Assembly (NCBI GenBank): GCA_009838645.1
Contig: VXRC01000049.1
Location: 1 to 64,000, forward strand
Source of the DNA: Gemmatimonadota bacterium
GTDB taxonomy: Bacteria > JAAXHH01
DNA: 64,000 bases
Reading direction: 5' to 3'
The notes below the pieces were generated by a model. It was not told the DNA's origin. It ran no database searches and saw nothing but the letters and a program-made list of their open reading frames with translations. Position 1 is the first letter of the stretch. Each line of letters begins with the position of its first letter. The position numbers and the translations under genes were made by a program. Positions 53,464-60,995 of the stretch are shown in pieces.

Positions 53464-53757
53464 TCACACAACTTTATGTGGCCTGATGGCTCGCAAAGCT
53501 GAAGCTGCCGTACGTTTCGCTTGTGCCAGCTCGTATTGAACCTGCAGGTTCATCCAACTCTGCGCGTCTGTATTGAAGTACTTGGCGAGTCGCAAAGCGG
53601 TTTCAGCCGAAATCCCCCGGCGGCCGCGTACAATCTCGTTTATTCTGGCTGGCGTTACGCCGACGGCCTTCGCCAAAGCGTTAGAAGACAATCCAAAGGG
53701 TTCCATGAAGTCGTTTTTCAATACTTCACCGGGATGCACGGGATTCAATTGAGCCAT
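53464..53757 (-). CDS. higA: HigA-family antitoxin
   Basis: The 97-residue XRE protein begins with the HigA signature NPVHPGEVLKNDFMEPFGLSSNALAKAVGV and continues VTPARINEIVRGRRGISAETALRLAKYFNTDAQSWMNLQVQYEL in the standard helix-turn-helix order. HigA binds HigB and represses the operon. It lies 15 bp downstream of the higB gene, the inverted gene order (toxin first) typical for this system. Likely operator is at 54063-54077. Confidence 0.95.
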   Translation of the reverse strand: MAQLNPVHPGEVLKNDFMEPFGLSSNALAKAVGVTPARINEIVRGRRGISAETALRLAKYFNTDAQSWMNLQVQYELAQAKRTAASALRAIRPHKVV

Positions 53758-53772
53758 GGAAGGTCTTTCCTT

Positions 53773-54051
53773 TCAGTGGTAATCAACAATCTCCACATCA
53801 TAAGCGTTACCTTTATCGAATCTGAAACACAGACGCCACTGATCATTGATCCGTATACTATACTGTCCTTGACGGTCACCCGTTAGGGCTTCAAGACGAT
53901 TACCCGGCGGAACCTTCAGAAAACAAATTGTCGCGGCAGCATCCAACTGGGCAAGTTTACGCTGGGCAACTCGTTCAATTGCGACAAATCTACGCACACG
54001 GTATCCCGCCGCAAGTTTCTCCGTGTCCCTGCATCGATACGTCCTGATCAT
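53773..54051 (-). CDS. higB: HigB toxin (plasmid-maintenance killer family)
   Basis: The 92-residue RelE-superfamily RNase has the HigB pattern: RKLAQLDAAATICFLKVPPGNRLEALTGDRQGQYSIRINDQWRLCFRFD and VEIVDYH with the C-terminal His. The family cleaves translated mRNAs. Length and motifs look intact, in contrast to the broken toxin at 617. The ATG lies 11 bp from a palindrome that probably binds HigA. The ARPP-1 gene lies 67 bp upstream on the same strand. Confidence 0.93.
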   Translation of the reverse strand: MIRTYRCRDTEKLAAGYRVRRFVAIERVAQRKLAQLDAAATICFLKVPPGNRLEALTGDRQGQYSIRINDQWRLCFRFDKGNAYDVEIVDYH

Positions 54052-54062
54052 ACTCGAAGTTA

Positions 54063-54077
54063 TATCGAATATCGATA
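54063..54077 (-). promoter_or_regulatory. Operator of higBA
   Basis: Perfect inverted repeat TATCGA-ATA-TCGATA (54063-54077), 11 bp upstream of the higB start. Read leftwards it sits between a possible TTGCCG -35 and TATAAC -10 element (15-bp spacing). Position and symmetry fit autorepression by HigA. Confidence 0.6.
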
Positions 54078-54118
54078 AACGGCAAGCAGTTTGTCCTTTA
54101 ACTCAGTTGATCCCTGGG

Positions 54119-55030
54119 TCACGCCGCCTTGGCCTGCCGCATCCAAAAGCTGCCGTGCACCAGAGATTCCTCGTACTTCAACGCCCGGCCGATTCGCTTC
54201 TTGTCGCGGAGACGTAAATCGGTACCGAGGCCGACACCGGGAGCCTCCTGGGAGTCCATGGATGCAAAGCGACGAATCACCCACAGCGCTATATCGGCCG
54301 ATGGAGGACCGGTATGGACGGGATGCTCCATCAGGTGGGATTTGATGAGCGCGCTCCAGTGTTCCGCCAGCAGATGCCGTGCGCCGAAGATCTCCACGGC
54401 CGTAATCCACCGACCCTGGGATACCGCGATCCCGCACTGCCCCGGCAACGGTCCAAGCTTGCTGAGTTCCCGGGCCGCCGCGGCCCGTTCCTTGTCGCGA
54501 CGAAAGATCTGCCGATGACTTTCCATCGCGGCCGATGTGCTGGATTGTGCCTGATGGGATTGTAGTTCATCCGCGATCTCGGACCAGACCCTCCCCTGGT
54601 CGCTGGCGTGGGTTTGCTCCCGTTGAATCGAGTCGTACACGCCCTCCTGGATCACCCTGCGAATCCGCGGAGAGGCATTCACCTCATCGCGCTCGTACGA
54701 CTGGGCCTGTCCCCACCGCCCTTGCTCCAGACACGATACGGGCATGGTTCGTTCAGCTCGTGCCGGAACCAGTACGGAGGCGTTTACGGCGCGGTTCTGC
54801 TTGCCTCCCAGAAAGTGCTCTCCGTCAATGATCAGAATCGGCGTGTCGGTCGGGTTGACGGCCAGCAGGGATCCTACTGCCGCGTCTTCAAGCTCCCGAA
54901 CAACGATCCCGGAGGAGGTTCCGGTCGTTATCTCCGGAGGATGGTTCGACGGCAGGTAGACGGGAAAAAACGAAACGCCCAGTCTGGTAATGGGTGCGCC
55001 GATTGCCGCGGTCGAAAGGTGCTGAATCAT
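54119..55030 (-). CDS. ARPP-1-domain protein
   Basis: The 303-residue protein matches the ARPP-1 family (ARG- and rhodanese/phosphatase-associated proteins) through LLAVNPTDTPILIIDGEHFLGGKQNR, AVNASVLVPARAERTMPVSCLEQGRW and a helical middle (YDSIQREQTHASDQGRVW, SEIADELQSHQAQSS). This family was named from gene neighbourhoods with ADP-ribosylglycohydrolases and phosphatases in biological-conflict and nucleotide-signalling contexts; its biochemical role is unknown. Here those partners are absent, and the neighbours are HigBA and, further left, the PIN operon. Translation begins seven bases after an aggagg that is repeated in tandem upstream. Confidence 0.8.
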   Translation of the reverse strand: MIQHLSTAAIGAPITRLGVSFFPVYLPSNHPPEITTGTSSGIVVRELEDAAVGSLLAVNPTDTPILIIDGEHFLGGKQNRAVNASVLVPARAERTMPVSCLEQGRWGQAQSYERDEVNASPRIRRVIQEGVYDSIQREQTHASDQGRVWSEIADELQSHQAQSSTSAAMESHRQIFRRDKERAAAARELSKLGPLPGQCGIAVSQGRWITAVEIFGARHLLAEHWSALIKSHLMEHPVHTGPPSADIALWVIRRFASMDSQEAPGVGLGTDLRLRDKKRIGRALKYEESLVHGSFWMRQAKAA

Positions 55031-55036
55031 CGAGAT

Positions 55037-55078
55037 GCCTCCTGTAATGTGCCTCCTGTAATGTGCCTTCTGTAACGG
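55037..55078 (-). repeat. Three 14-bp repeats that duplicate the ribosome-binding site
   Basis: Units at 55037-55050, 55051-55064 and 55065-55078 (gcctcctgtaatgt type on the + strand). Read leftwards each of the first two contains aggagg, the nearest seven bases from the ARPP-1 ATG and the second 21 bases away; the third has agaagg. A repeat-number change would alter the count of Shine-Dalgarno sequences. Confidence 0.75.
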
Positions 55079-55178
55079 GCCTTCTGATGCTCCTTCGAAT
55101 GCTCCTGCGATCCAGTTTCCCGGATGCTGGTTGGCTGGTCCCAGGTACCCATGCCATCCGATGTGCGAAACTTAGTCC

Positions 55179-55207
55179 ATGATACATAAATGTTCAGTAG
55201 TCTACAA
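55179..55207 (-). promoter_or_regulatory. Possible ARPP-1 gene promoter
   Basis: Read leftwards: TTGTAG (55207-55202), a 17-bp spacer and TATCAT (55184-55179). Start would be near 55172, about 140 nt before the ATG. The whole gap 55031-55395 holds this promoter, the 14-bp repeats and the opposite promoter at 55288; nothing else is evident. Confidence 0.35.
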
Positions 55208-55287
55208 TATAATCCAATGGAGGCCGACAGGCCGCACCGATGCGCAGTATCGGATGGCGTGTGGGATGATCCCAGAGCCAATAGGCC

Positions 55288-55316
55288 TTGACACCGCGCC
55301 TTGGTGCGTGGATAAT
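55288..55316 (+). promoter_or_regulatory. Promoter of the aldolase/Kelch/PhyH operon
   Basis: Perfect TTGACA (55288-55293), a 17-bp spacer and GATAAT (55311-55316). The predicted start near 55323 leaves a leader of about 73 nt before ATG 55396, with ribosome site gaaagga at 55383-55389. Confidence 0.65.
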
Positions 55317-55395
55317 CTCCGCACTGATTCACTGCCAGACGGTCGCTTTTCGATCCTGACTCCATTTCCTGATGTTTCCCCCGAAAGGATCCGGC

Positions 55396-56175
55396 ATGCG
55401 CAAGAGCAAGGTCCTCTCCAAGCTACGCTCCTCCGGTTTCGTCCGGATGGCCGGTCTCGGCCACTATCTGCCCTTCTACATTCGCTATGCAGCCCACTTC
55501 AAATACGACGGCCTCTGGTTCGACCTGGAACACAGGGCGATGGATGCCCGGGAGGTCCAGTCCATTCTGGCCATGTGCAAGCAGCACGACATCGACTGCA
55601 TGGTGCGCCCGCCGACCCTGGAAAGGACCCGGCTGTACCGGTACCTGGAAGACGGCGCCACGGGCTTCATGATCCCTTTCATGTCGACTGCGGACGTCGC
55701 GCGCCACGTCGTCGACTGCACGAAGTTCCCTCCCCTGGGCAACCGGGGCATCGACGGCGCCGGCCTCGATGGTGATTTCGGTATCGAGGTGTGGAAAGAG
55801 GGCACGACCTATTTCGAGGACGCCAACCGGGAGACCTTCATCGTCGGTCAGATCGAGACCGTGGAAGGGCTGCGCAACGTGGACGCCATCGCGGCCGTGG
55901 AGGGCATAGACGTGGTCTTCATCGGTCCCGCCGACCTGACGCACCGCCTGGAGACCGACCCCAATGTCAACTGGACGCTGGACGATGCCATTTCCCGGGT
56001 ATCGGACGCGGCCGAACGGAACGGCAAGGCCTGGGGCATCACGGCGGGCAACCCCGAACTGGTCGCCCACTACCGCGGCCTGGGCGCCAGTCTCGTGCCA
56101 TGGGGCGGCGATTTTAACCTGATGGGCGTGTTGGAGCAGTGCAGCAAGGATTTGGACGGGATACCGGGCGCCTGA
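55396..56175 (+). CDS. HpcH/HpaI family aldolase
   Basis: The ATG at 55396 is chosen over 55372 because gaaagga lies seven bases upstream. The 259-residue class II aldolase barrel has KYDGLWFDLEHRAMD, the catalytic-Arg region MVRPPTLERTRLYRYLEDGATGFMIPFM, metal Glu in VGQIETVEGLRNV and Asp in IDVVFIGPADLTHRL. These are more canonical than in the paralogue at 38732. The family cleaves 2-keto-3-deoxy acids to pyruvate. It is first in a compact operon: the Kelch-like gene starts one base after its stop. Confidence 0.9.
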   Translation: MRKSKVLSKLRSSGFVRMAGLGHYLPFYIRYAAHFKYDGLWFDLEHRAMDAREVQSILAMCKQHDIDCMVRPPTLERTRLYRYLEDGATGFMIPFMSTADVARHVVDCTKFPPLGNRGIDGAGLDGDFGIEVWKEGTTYFEDANRETFIVGQIETVEGLRNVDAIAAVEGIDVVFIGPADLTHRLETDPNVNWTLDDAISRVSDAAERNGKAWGITAGNPELVAHYRGLGASLVPWGGDFNLMGVLEQCSKDLDGIPGA

Positions 56176-56176
56176 T

Positions 56177-57136
56177 TTGGACTATCATTGGACGCAGGTG
56201 ACTGCCCGTGCCCCCTTCGCACCACGCGACGGGGCCGGCGCATTGGTTTTCGACGACGCCATGTGGTTGATCGGCGGCTGGAATCCGCGCGACAAGCTGC
56301 ATTACCCCAGGGTCTGCAGCAATGATGTCTGGCGGTCCACCGACGGGCGGGACTGGTCGCAAGTAAAACCCAACACCTACCTCGACGAATCCTTCGATAC
56401 GAAGCGGGACTGGGCGGGCAGGCACACGGGCGGATACGCCGTGCACGACGGCAGCATGTGGCTGATCGGCGGCGACGCCAACCAGGGGTATCACCAGGGC
56501 GATGTCTGGTCGTCGGCCAACGGCCGGGACTGGCACTGCGTGCTCGAAGAAGCCCCCTGGGCGCCCCGCGTGCTGCACGGCGCGGTGGCCTGGATGGGCA
56601 GACTCTGGGTATGGGGCGGACAGACCATACCCGGCTTCGCCGGTGGGAAGGACCGTTTCTACGATGACGTGTGGGTTTCGGAGGACGGGAAGGACTGGTC
56701 AAGGCTCGAGCCGAACAAGCCCCGGTGGTTACCCCGCGGCATGGTCGGCGGAAGCGTCGTGCATCGAGGTCGTTTCTGGGTCCTCGGCGGCGGTACGTAC
56801 GAAACCCCGGACACGCCTGATCGGACGTTTCACAATGATGTGTGGAGTACCTCCGACGGCGTTCTCTGGGCGTGCCACAACCGTAACGCGCCCTGGACAC
56901 CCCGGCAGTATCATGGGACCGCCGTGTTCGACGACCGGATGTGGGTGTTGGCGGGCTGGAACGGCGTTAACCTGAATGACGTCTGGTACTCGTCCGACGG
57001 CGCAGTCTGGTTCGAAGTACTGGATACGCCCTGGCCGGCCCGGCACGCGGCCAGTGTCTTCGTGTACCGCGATGCGCTCTGGGTCGTCGCAGGCAGTCAC
57101 ATGGCGTCGGACGTGTGGAGACTGGAACGGCTATGA
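56177..57136 (+). CDS. Kelch-like beta-propeller protein
   Basis: TTG 56177 is the first codon after the aldolase stop. The 319-residue protein has five to six repeats with the pattern (R)xxGAxVxDDxMWxxGGW...NDVWxSxDGxxW, e.g. ALVFDDAMWLIGGW with NDVWRSTDGRDW, YAVHDGSMWLIGGD with GDVWSSANGRDW, and AVFDDRMWVLAGW with NDVWYSSDGAVW. This is Kelch-like and lacks a signal peptide, so it is cytoplasmic. Function is unknown; bacterial relatives include sialate mutarotases, but no specific match can be claimed. It overlaps the downstream PhyH start by four bases (57133-57136). Confidence 0.85.
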   Translation: MDYHWTQVTARAPFAPRDGAGALVFDDAMWLIGGWNPRDKLHYPRVCSNDVWRSTDGRDWSQVKPNTYLDESFDTKRDWAGRHTGGYAVHDGSMWLIGGDANQGYHQGDVWSSANGRDWHCVLEEAPWAPRVLHGAVAWMGRLWVWGGQTIPGFAGGKDRFYDDVWVSEDGKDWSRLEPNKPRWLPRGMVGGSVVHRGRFWVLGGGTYETPDTPDRTFHNDVWSTSDGVLWACHNRNAPWTPRQYHGTAVFDDRMWVLAGWNGVNLNDVWYSSDGAVWFEVLDTPWPARHAASVFVYRDALWVVAGSHMASDVWRLERL

Positions 57137-57969
57137 CGACACAGACCCCGGTGCCTTTCCTGACACCGGAAGAGAAGTGGCATTTCGAGCTGCAGGGCTA
57201 CCTGCTGCTGCCTGGCGTCGTTCCGGACGCCGACCTGTCCGAGATGCGTCCGGTCCTGGACGGCTGGCTGGCCGCGGACGAAAAGGACATTCCCGCTCCA
57301 CTCAAGCGGGGACGCCAGGAGCCGAACAAGACCCACATCGGCCACATCCACTACGGCCACGAGGTGTTCCAGCGGCTCAACATGAACCCGGAGATCATCC
57401 GCGTGGTAGCCGGGTTGACCTGGGGTTGTCCCCGTCTGATGCACTGCGTGTTCACCCACATGGTCAAGGGTCCGGAAGAACTGCGCTTTCATCGGGATGA
57501 CGACGGAGTCAAGGTCACCCACGGATTCCGCAATCCGAACAACGATTTCCAGGTGGCGGACGGCGAGATCTACTGCAGCCACCTGGCCACATGGGTCGCC
57601 CTGGCCGACGTTCCTCCAGGCACGGGATTCTGCCTGGTGCCGGGCAGCCATAAGTCCACGATTCCCGAGCCGGAAGGTCTACCCGTCGAGCACGACCCTC
57701 CGACTTCGATCACGATCCCCATGAAGGCGGGAGACGTGATCGTCTTTTCCACCCGCCTGTTGCACAACGCCAGTCCGTGGACCCGGGACTATCCCCGCCT
57801 GAACATCTTCCAGCGGTACGTCTTCAGTTGGTTCTTCGATCTGCCCCACCTGTATCCGCTGGAGGAGCACCGCGAGAAACTCTCGGACGATATGTACGAG
57901 TTGGAGAAAATGACCCGCGACGAGAAACAGGTCGTCAAGCGGGTACGGGAAATGCTGGCAAGCGCGTAG
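57133..57969 (+). CDS. Phytanoyl-CoA dioxygenase (PhyH) family protein
   Basis: The ATG at 57133 overlaps the Kelch gene stop (ATGA). The 278-residue 2-oxoglutarate dioxygenase has the H-x-D iron site in LRFHRDDDG, distal His in TRLLHNASPW and Arg in DYPRLNIFQRY, with PGTGFCLVPGSHKSTIPEPEG as the conserved strand-loop. The N-terminus ELQGYLLLPGVVPDADL is typical. Its fixed, coupled place after an aldolase and a Kelch protein suggests that it oxidises a substrate upstream of a pyruvate-releasing aldol cleavage, which is inference. Confidence 0.9.
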   Translation: MTTQTPVPFLTPEEKWHFELQGYLLLPGVVPDADLSEMRPVLDGWLAADEKDIPAPLKRGRQEPNKTHIGHIHYGHEVFQRLNMNPEIIRVVAGLTWGCPRLMHCVFTHMVKGPEELRFHRDDDGVKVTHGFRNPNNDFQVADGEIYCSHLATWVALADVPPGTGFCLVPGSHKSTIPEPEGLPVEHDPPTSITIPMKAGDVIVFSTRLLHNASPWTRDYPRLNIFQRYVFSWFFDLPHLYPLEEHREKLSDDMYELEKMTRDEKQVVKRVREMLASA

Positions 57970-57982
57970 AAGCGGTTGCGTA

Positions 57983-58010
57983 GACGCGGGCGCGTGGACG
58001 CGGGCGCGAT
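57983..58010. repeat. 14-bp tandem duplication between convergent genes
   Basis: gacgcgggcgcgtg (57983-57996) is followed by gacgcgggcgcgat (57997-58010). It occupies half of the 57-bp gap between the PhyH stop and the stop of the leftward enolase-superfamily gene. No terminator hairpin with a T-run is seen. Confidence 0.7.
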
Positions 58011-58026
58011 CACTCCTCCTGTCCGC

Positions 58027-59178
58027 CTACGCCTCGTGCACGATCGTATTCACCCGATGCGCCTCGATGTAGTCCCGATCGATCTCGGCGCCCAGACCCG
58101 GACCCTGGGGGACGGGAACGCATCCGTGTTCATCGATGTTCTCGAGCTCATCGGTGAATTCGGGCGCGTAAACGTGCGGCTTGGTCTTCTTAATCCCGGG
58201 ATGTACGAGCCCCAGTTCGTAGTAGTTGCTGTTCCGGACGGATGCCATGATATGGCGGTGGGCGAGGCCGCCGCCGTGGAGCTCCATGTCCAGCCCGAGT
58301 CCCTCGGCCGCGTGGGCGATCTTCATTACGCCGGTGATGCCGCCGTCCTCGTAGACCCCGGACCGCACGAAGTCCGTTCCCCCGTTCACGACGAAATCGA
58401 CGTGCTGCTCCAGGCCGAAGATATGCTCGGTCTGCAGGATCGGCGTGGTGATGTGTTCCCGCAGCTTCTTGTGGCCGAATATGGACACGCCGCCGTCCTT
58501 GTAGGGATCCTCCAACCAGAAGAATCCGGCTTCGTCGCAGGCTCGTCCTACCTTGAGCGCGTCCGCCCAGGTATTGTATTCGCAGGCGGGATCGATCATG
58601 AGGTCCATGCCATCTCCCACGCGCTTTCCCGTGACTTTCACGTTGGCGACCTCGCGCTCGATGGGGGCGTTGCCCCAGCCGTGGATCTTGAAGGCGCGGT
58701 ATCCCAGGTCCCGGCACTGTTCGGCGAAGTCCGCGAAGGCCTCGGGCGTGTGCAGTCCGCCGTTTTCGTCGCCGTGGTACGTGCTCGCGTAAGCCGGAAG
58801 GGAAGTCCTGTAACCGCCCAGCAACTGGTAGACGGGCGCGTTGTAGTACTTGCCTGCGAAGTCCCAAAGCGCCACATCCACCGCGCCGATCTGGGTGCGG
58901 TCGGTGTGCCGCAGCCCGCGCTTCAGATCATTGTAGGTCTTCTCCCGTTCGAAAGGATTGCTGCCCAGCAGGTACTGGACCGCCGGTCCCGACGGCGAGG
59001 GACCGCCCAGGTACTCGCCGACGATTCCCAGGTTGGTGTGTATCCGTAACAGGCCACCGCCGAGTTTGCGCGTGGCGCCTTGCTCGTACACCAGGTTGAA
59101 TCCATTATAGTCCACGCCCATGTTATCGACGGTGTATTGAAAAACAACGGTTTCGATTTTGGTAATTTCCGGGGTCAT
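58027..59178 (-). CDS. Mandelate racemase/muconate lactonizing enzyme family protein
   Basis: The 383-residue enolase-superfamily enzyme shows AFKIHGWG (Lys-x-His at the catalytic strand), metal ligands Asp in LMIDPACEY, Glu in FFWLEDPY and Glu in ILQTEHIFG, and His in MELHGGGLAHRH. The second metal strand has E-H rather than G-E-R, unlike the other two members in this window, so the three are distinct paralogues. An acid-sugar dehydratase is the likely class. ggagg precedes the ATG at 11 bases. It has a long AT-rich and purine-rich 5' region (59179-59607). Confidence 0.88.
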   Translation of the reverse strand: MTPEITKIETVVFQYTVDNMGVDYNGFNLVYEQGATRKLGGGLLRIHTNLGIVGEYLGGPSPSGPAVQYLLGSNPFEREKTYNDLKRGLRHTDRTQIGAVDVALWDFAGKYYNAPVYQLLGGYRTSLPAYASTYHGDENGGLHTPEAFADFAEQCRDLGYRAFKIHGWGNAPIEREVANVKVTGKRVGDGMDLMIDPACEYNTWADALKVGRACDEAGFFWLEDPYKDGGVSIFGHKKLREHITTPILQTEHIFGLEQHVDFVVNGGTDFVRSGVYEDGGITGVMKIAHAAEGLGLDMELHGGGLAHRHIMASVRNSNYYELGLVHPGIKKTKPHVYAPEFTDELENIDEHGCVPVPQGPGLGAEIDRDYIEAHRVNTIVHEA

Positions 59179-59366
59179 AGCCGGTTGCCTCCCTCGAGAT
59201 GGGTCACTGGGTCGGACAAAGGTTTCGGGAATGGTTTCATCGGGCCGAATTCTGGTTTCATCCTTCTTTTCATTCAGTCTTCTTTCATCCAGTGCGTTTT
59301 TTGGTCAGGTCCGGTCCTCCATTATTCTTTAATACGAAACGTACTATCGATTTATCACCGAACGAT

Positions 59367-59465
59367 CCCTGCTTTCACTTTTCCGCGCTTTCGGCTCTTC
59401 TATTTCCTTCTTCAGTCCTTTTGCCCTTCTTTCCGTCCTTTCCATCCGGATTTACTTTTTCATCT
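59367..59465 (-). promoter_or_regulatory. Purine-rich run in the leader of the enolase-superfamily gene
   Basis: On the - strand this 100-bp stretch is almost all A and G in runs such as ggaaaggacggaaagaaggg, with scattered C and T. Similar gatgaaa-containing purine runs continue down to about 59240. The 429-bp gap 59179-59607 shows only this tract and the AT-rich promoter region; the short Phe/Ser-rich frames on the + strand here are low-complexity products of it. The tract could be an unstructured mRNA leader, a protein-binding site, or triplex-forming DNA. Confidence 0.45.
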
Positions 59466-59525
59466 GTCGCATCCGAGTTCGATCTGATATTGAACGTAAC
59501 ATTATTAATAAATATATAACTAATT

Positions 59526-59552
59526 ATTATAGTACTAATCGTATTAAATCAA
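59526..59552 (-). promoter_or_regulatory. Possible promoter of the enolase-superfamily gene
   Basis: Read leftwards: TTGATT (59552-59547), a 15-bp spacer and a perfect TATAAT (59531-59526), in a very AT-rich 80-bp block. Start near 59520 would give a leader of about 340 nt containing the purine-rich run. Confidence 0.4.
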
Positions 59553-59607
59553 TACGACGTAATTAAAACTACGGACATCGTTGATGAGATACCCACAGAT
59601 TTGAAGT

Positions 59608-60834
59608 TCACCTCACCTTGCTGATGTCCCGGATGGCCCCGTAGGGCACCCCGGTGATATCCACCATTTCCTGGGCCCGGCGCTCCGTCTCCGCGACGTC
59701 TTCTTTAACGTCCTCCGGATAATACACCTGGCCGGCCCGCACGGTAAGGTGCGGCGTGATCATGCTGCCGCCGGTTTCCTCCCTTCCGTGGGCGTCGGTA
59801 AAGATAAAATGCCCCTCTTCGACGCTAAAAACGGCGATGTCGGCAACGCTTCCCTCCTTCAATGTTCCGATTTCATCCGATCGGTCCAGCACACGTGCGG
59901 GATTGATGGTCGTCTGTCGCACGATCTCCTCGAAATCCAGCCCCATGTTCAGCAGTTTCGACGCGGTTTCGGGCAGGCTGTGTACTGGGGACTTCAGGCT
60001 GTAGACGTGAAGGTCCGTGCTGATCACGTCGGACAGGAAACCCAGTTCGACCGCCCGTTTCGCGATCCCGTAGTGAAAACTCCCGGCGCCGTGGCCCAGG
60101 TCGAAAAACACGCCGCGCTTTCTTGCTTCGTATACTTCCGGAATCACCCGGTCTTCGTCGCCGAGGATATGATCTCCCTTTCCCTGGTAGCAGTGGGTCA
60201 CTATATCGCCGGGACGAAGCAACTCCAGAATATCCGGCAGAGCGACACCCTTGTCAATATGGACCATGACCCGGGTGTCCACCATTTCGGCCGCTTCGAT
60301 GGCCCGACGGAGCGGTTCCACGCCGTGGCTTCCCACCTGGAAGGCCCCCTGACGGACCTTGACGCCCACGCAGTGTTCCGGCCACATGGAAATGACCCGG
60401 GCCGTGTGTTCGGGATCGGCGTTCTTGATGTCCTCCATCTCGCCGCGCATGGAATTCAGCAGCCCGATGCTGCTGATATGAACGAAGGTGAGCACTTCGG
60501 TCCGGGACGGTTCGATGATGTACTCGAGAAAGCCGCGCAGGTTCGTCCATCCCGGGCTCCCGGCATCTACGATGGTCGTTACGCCGGTGGCCAGACATAG
60601 GGCGTCGGCCTTGATACCGAAGGTCGTGGCGCCGGCGTAAACATGGGCGTGCAGGTCGATCCAGCCGGGCGTTAGAAACTTGCCCGATACGTCGATGGTC
60701 GTACGCGCGCCGTCTTCAATGCGATCGGAAATCGCGGCGATTCTGCCGTTAGTGATCCCTACGTCGCCTCTTCCGTTCTTCTGTTGGGAGGGATCGACAA
60801 TCGTCGCGCCCGACAGCACCAGGTCGAAAGCCAT
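59608..60834 (-). CDS. Amidohydrolase/deacetylase family metallohydrolase
   Basis: The ATG at 60832-60834 follows ggagg; the frame stays open to 61125 but crosses the promoter. The 408-residue TIM-barrel hydrolase has LTPGWIDLHAHVYAG (H-x-H), a metal-His in MVHIDKG, another in DIVTHCYQG, and the Asp in VISTDLHVYS. The start MAFDLVLSGATIVDP is nearly the same as in the D-aminoacylase-like protein (MAFDVVIRGGEVIDG), but the rest belongs to the dihydroorotase-like deacetylase branch (EF_0837-type). The substrate is unknown, likely an N-acyl or cyclic amide compound. Confidence 0.87.
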   Translation of the reverse strand: MAFDLVLSGATIVDPSQQKNGRGDVGITNGRIAAISDRIEDGARTTIDVSGKFLTPGWIDLHAHVYAGATTFGIKADALCLATGVTTIVDAGSPGWTNLRGFLEYIIEPSRTEVLTFVHISSIGLLNSMRGEMEDIKNADPEHTARVISMWPEHCVGVKVRQGAFQVGSHGVEPLRRAIEAAEMVDTRVMVHIDKGVALPDILELLRPGDIVTHCYQGKGDHILGDEDRVIPEVYEARKRGVFFDLGHGAGSFHYGIAKRAVELGFLSDVISTDLHVYSLKSPVHSLPETASKLLNMGLDFEEIVRQTTINPARVLDRSDEIGTLKEGSVADIAVFSVEEGHFIFTDAHGREETGGSMITPHLTVRAGQVYYPEDVKEDVAETERRAQEMVDITGVPYGAIRDISKVR

Positions 60835-60912
60835 GGAAAACCTCCGGAATCGGTTCCATTCGGACGTCGCAGTCCTGATTCCCTTCTGCACCCTAGTTGT
60901 TGACATTTGAAA

Positions 60913-60941
60913 AGTATAATCATATCGTTTTCTCGCATCAA
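60913..60941 (-). promoter_or_regulatory. Amidohydrolase promoter
   Basis: Read leftwards: TTGATG (60941-60936), a 17-bp spacer and TATACT (60918-60913). Start near 60907 gives a leader of about 73 nt. A TATAAT on the opposite strand (60915-60920) overlaps this -10 and may belong to the PhyH gene at 60996, though no -35 lies at the right distance. Confidence 0.55.
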
Positions 60942-60995
60942 TGGACTTAACCCCAATGAAATTAACCCAGTCCAGCCACCTGAAGGATTTGCGCC

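Noticed and set aside
59199-59519. Short Phe/Ser-rich + strand frames
   Set aside because: They are translations of a pyrimidine-rich tract and lack a ribosome site or family resemblance.
60900-60920. TTGACA followed by TATAAT on the + strand
   Set aside because: Only 9 bp separate the hexamers, too short for a sigma70 promoter; the opposite-strand TTGATG-17-TATACT is better.
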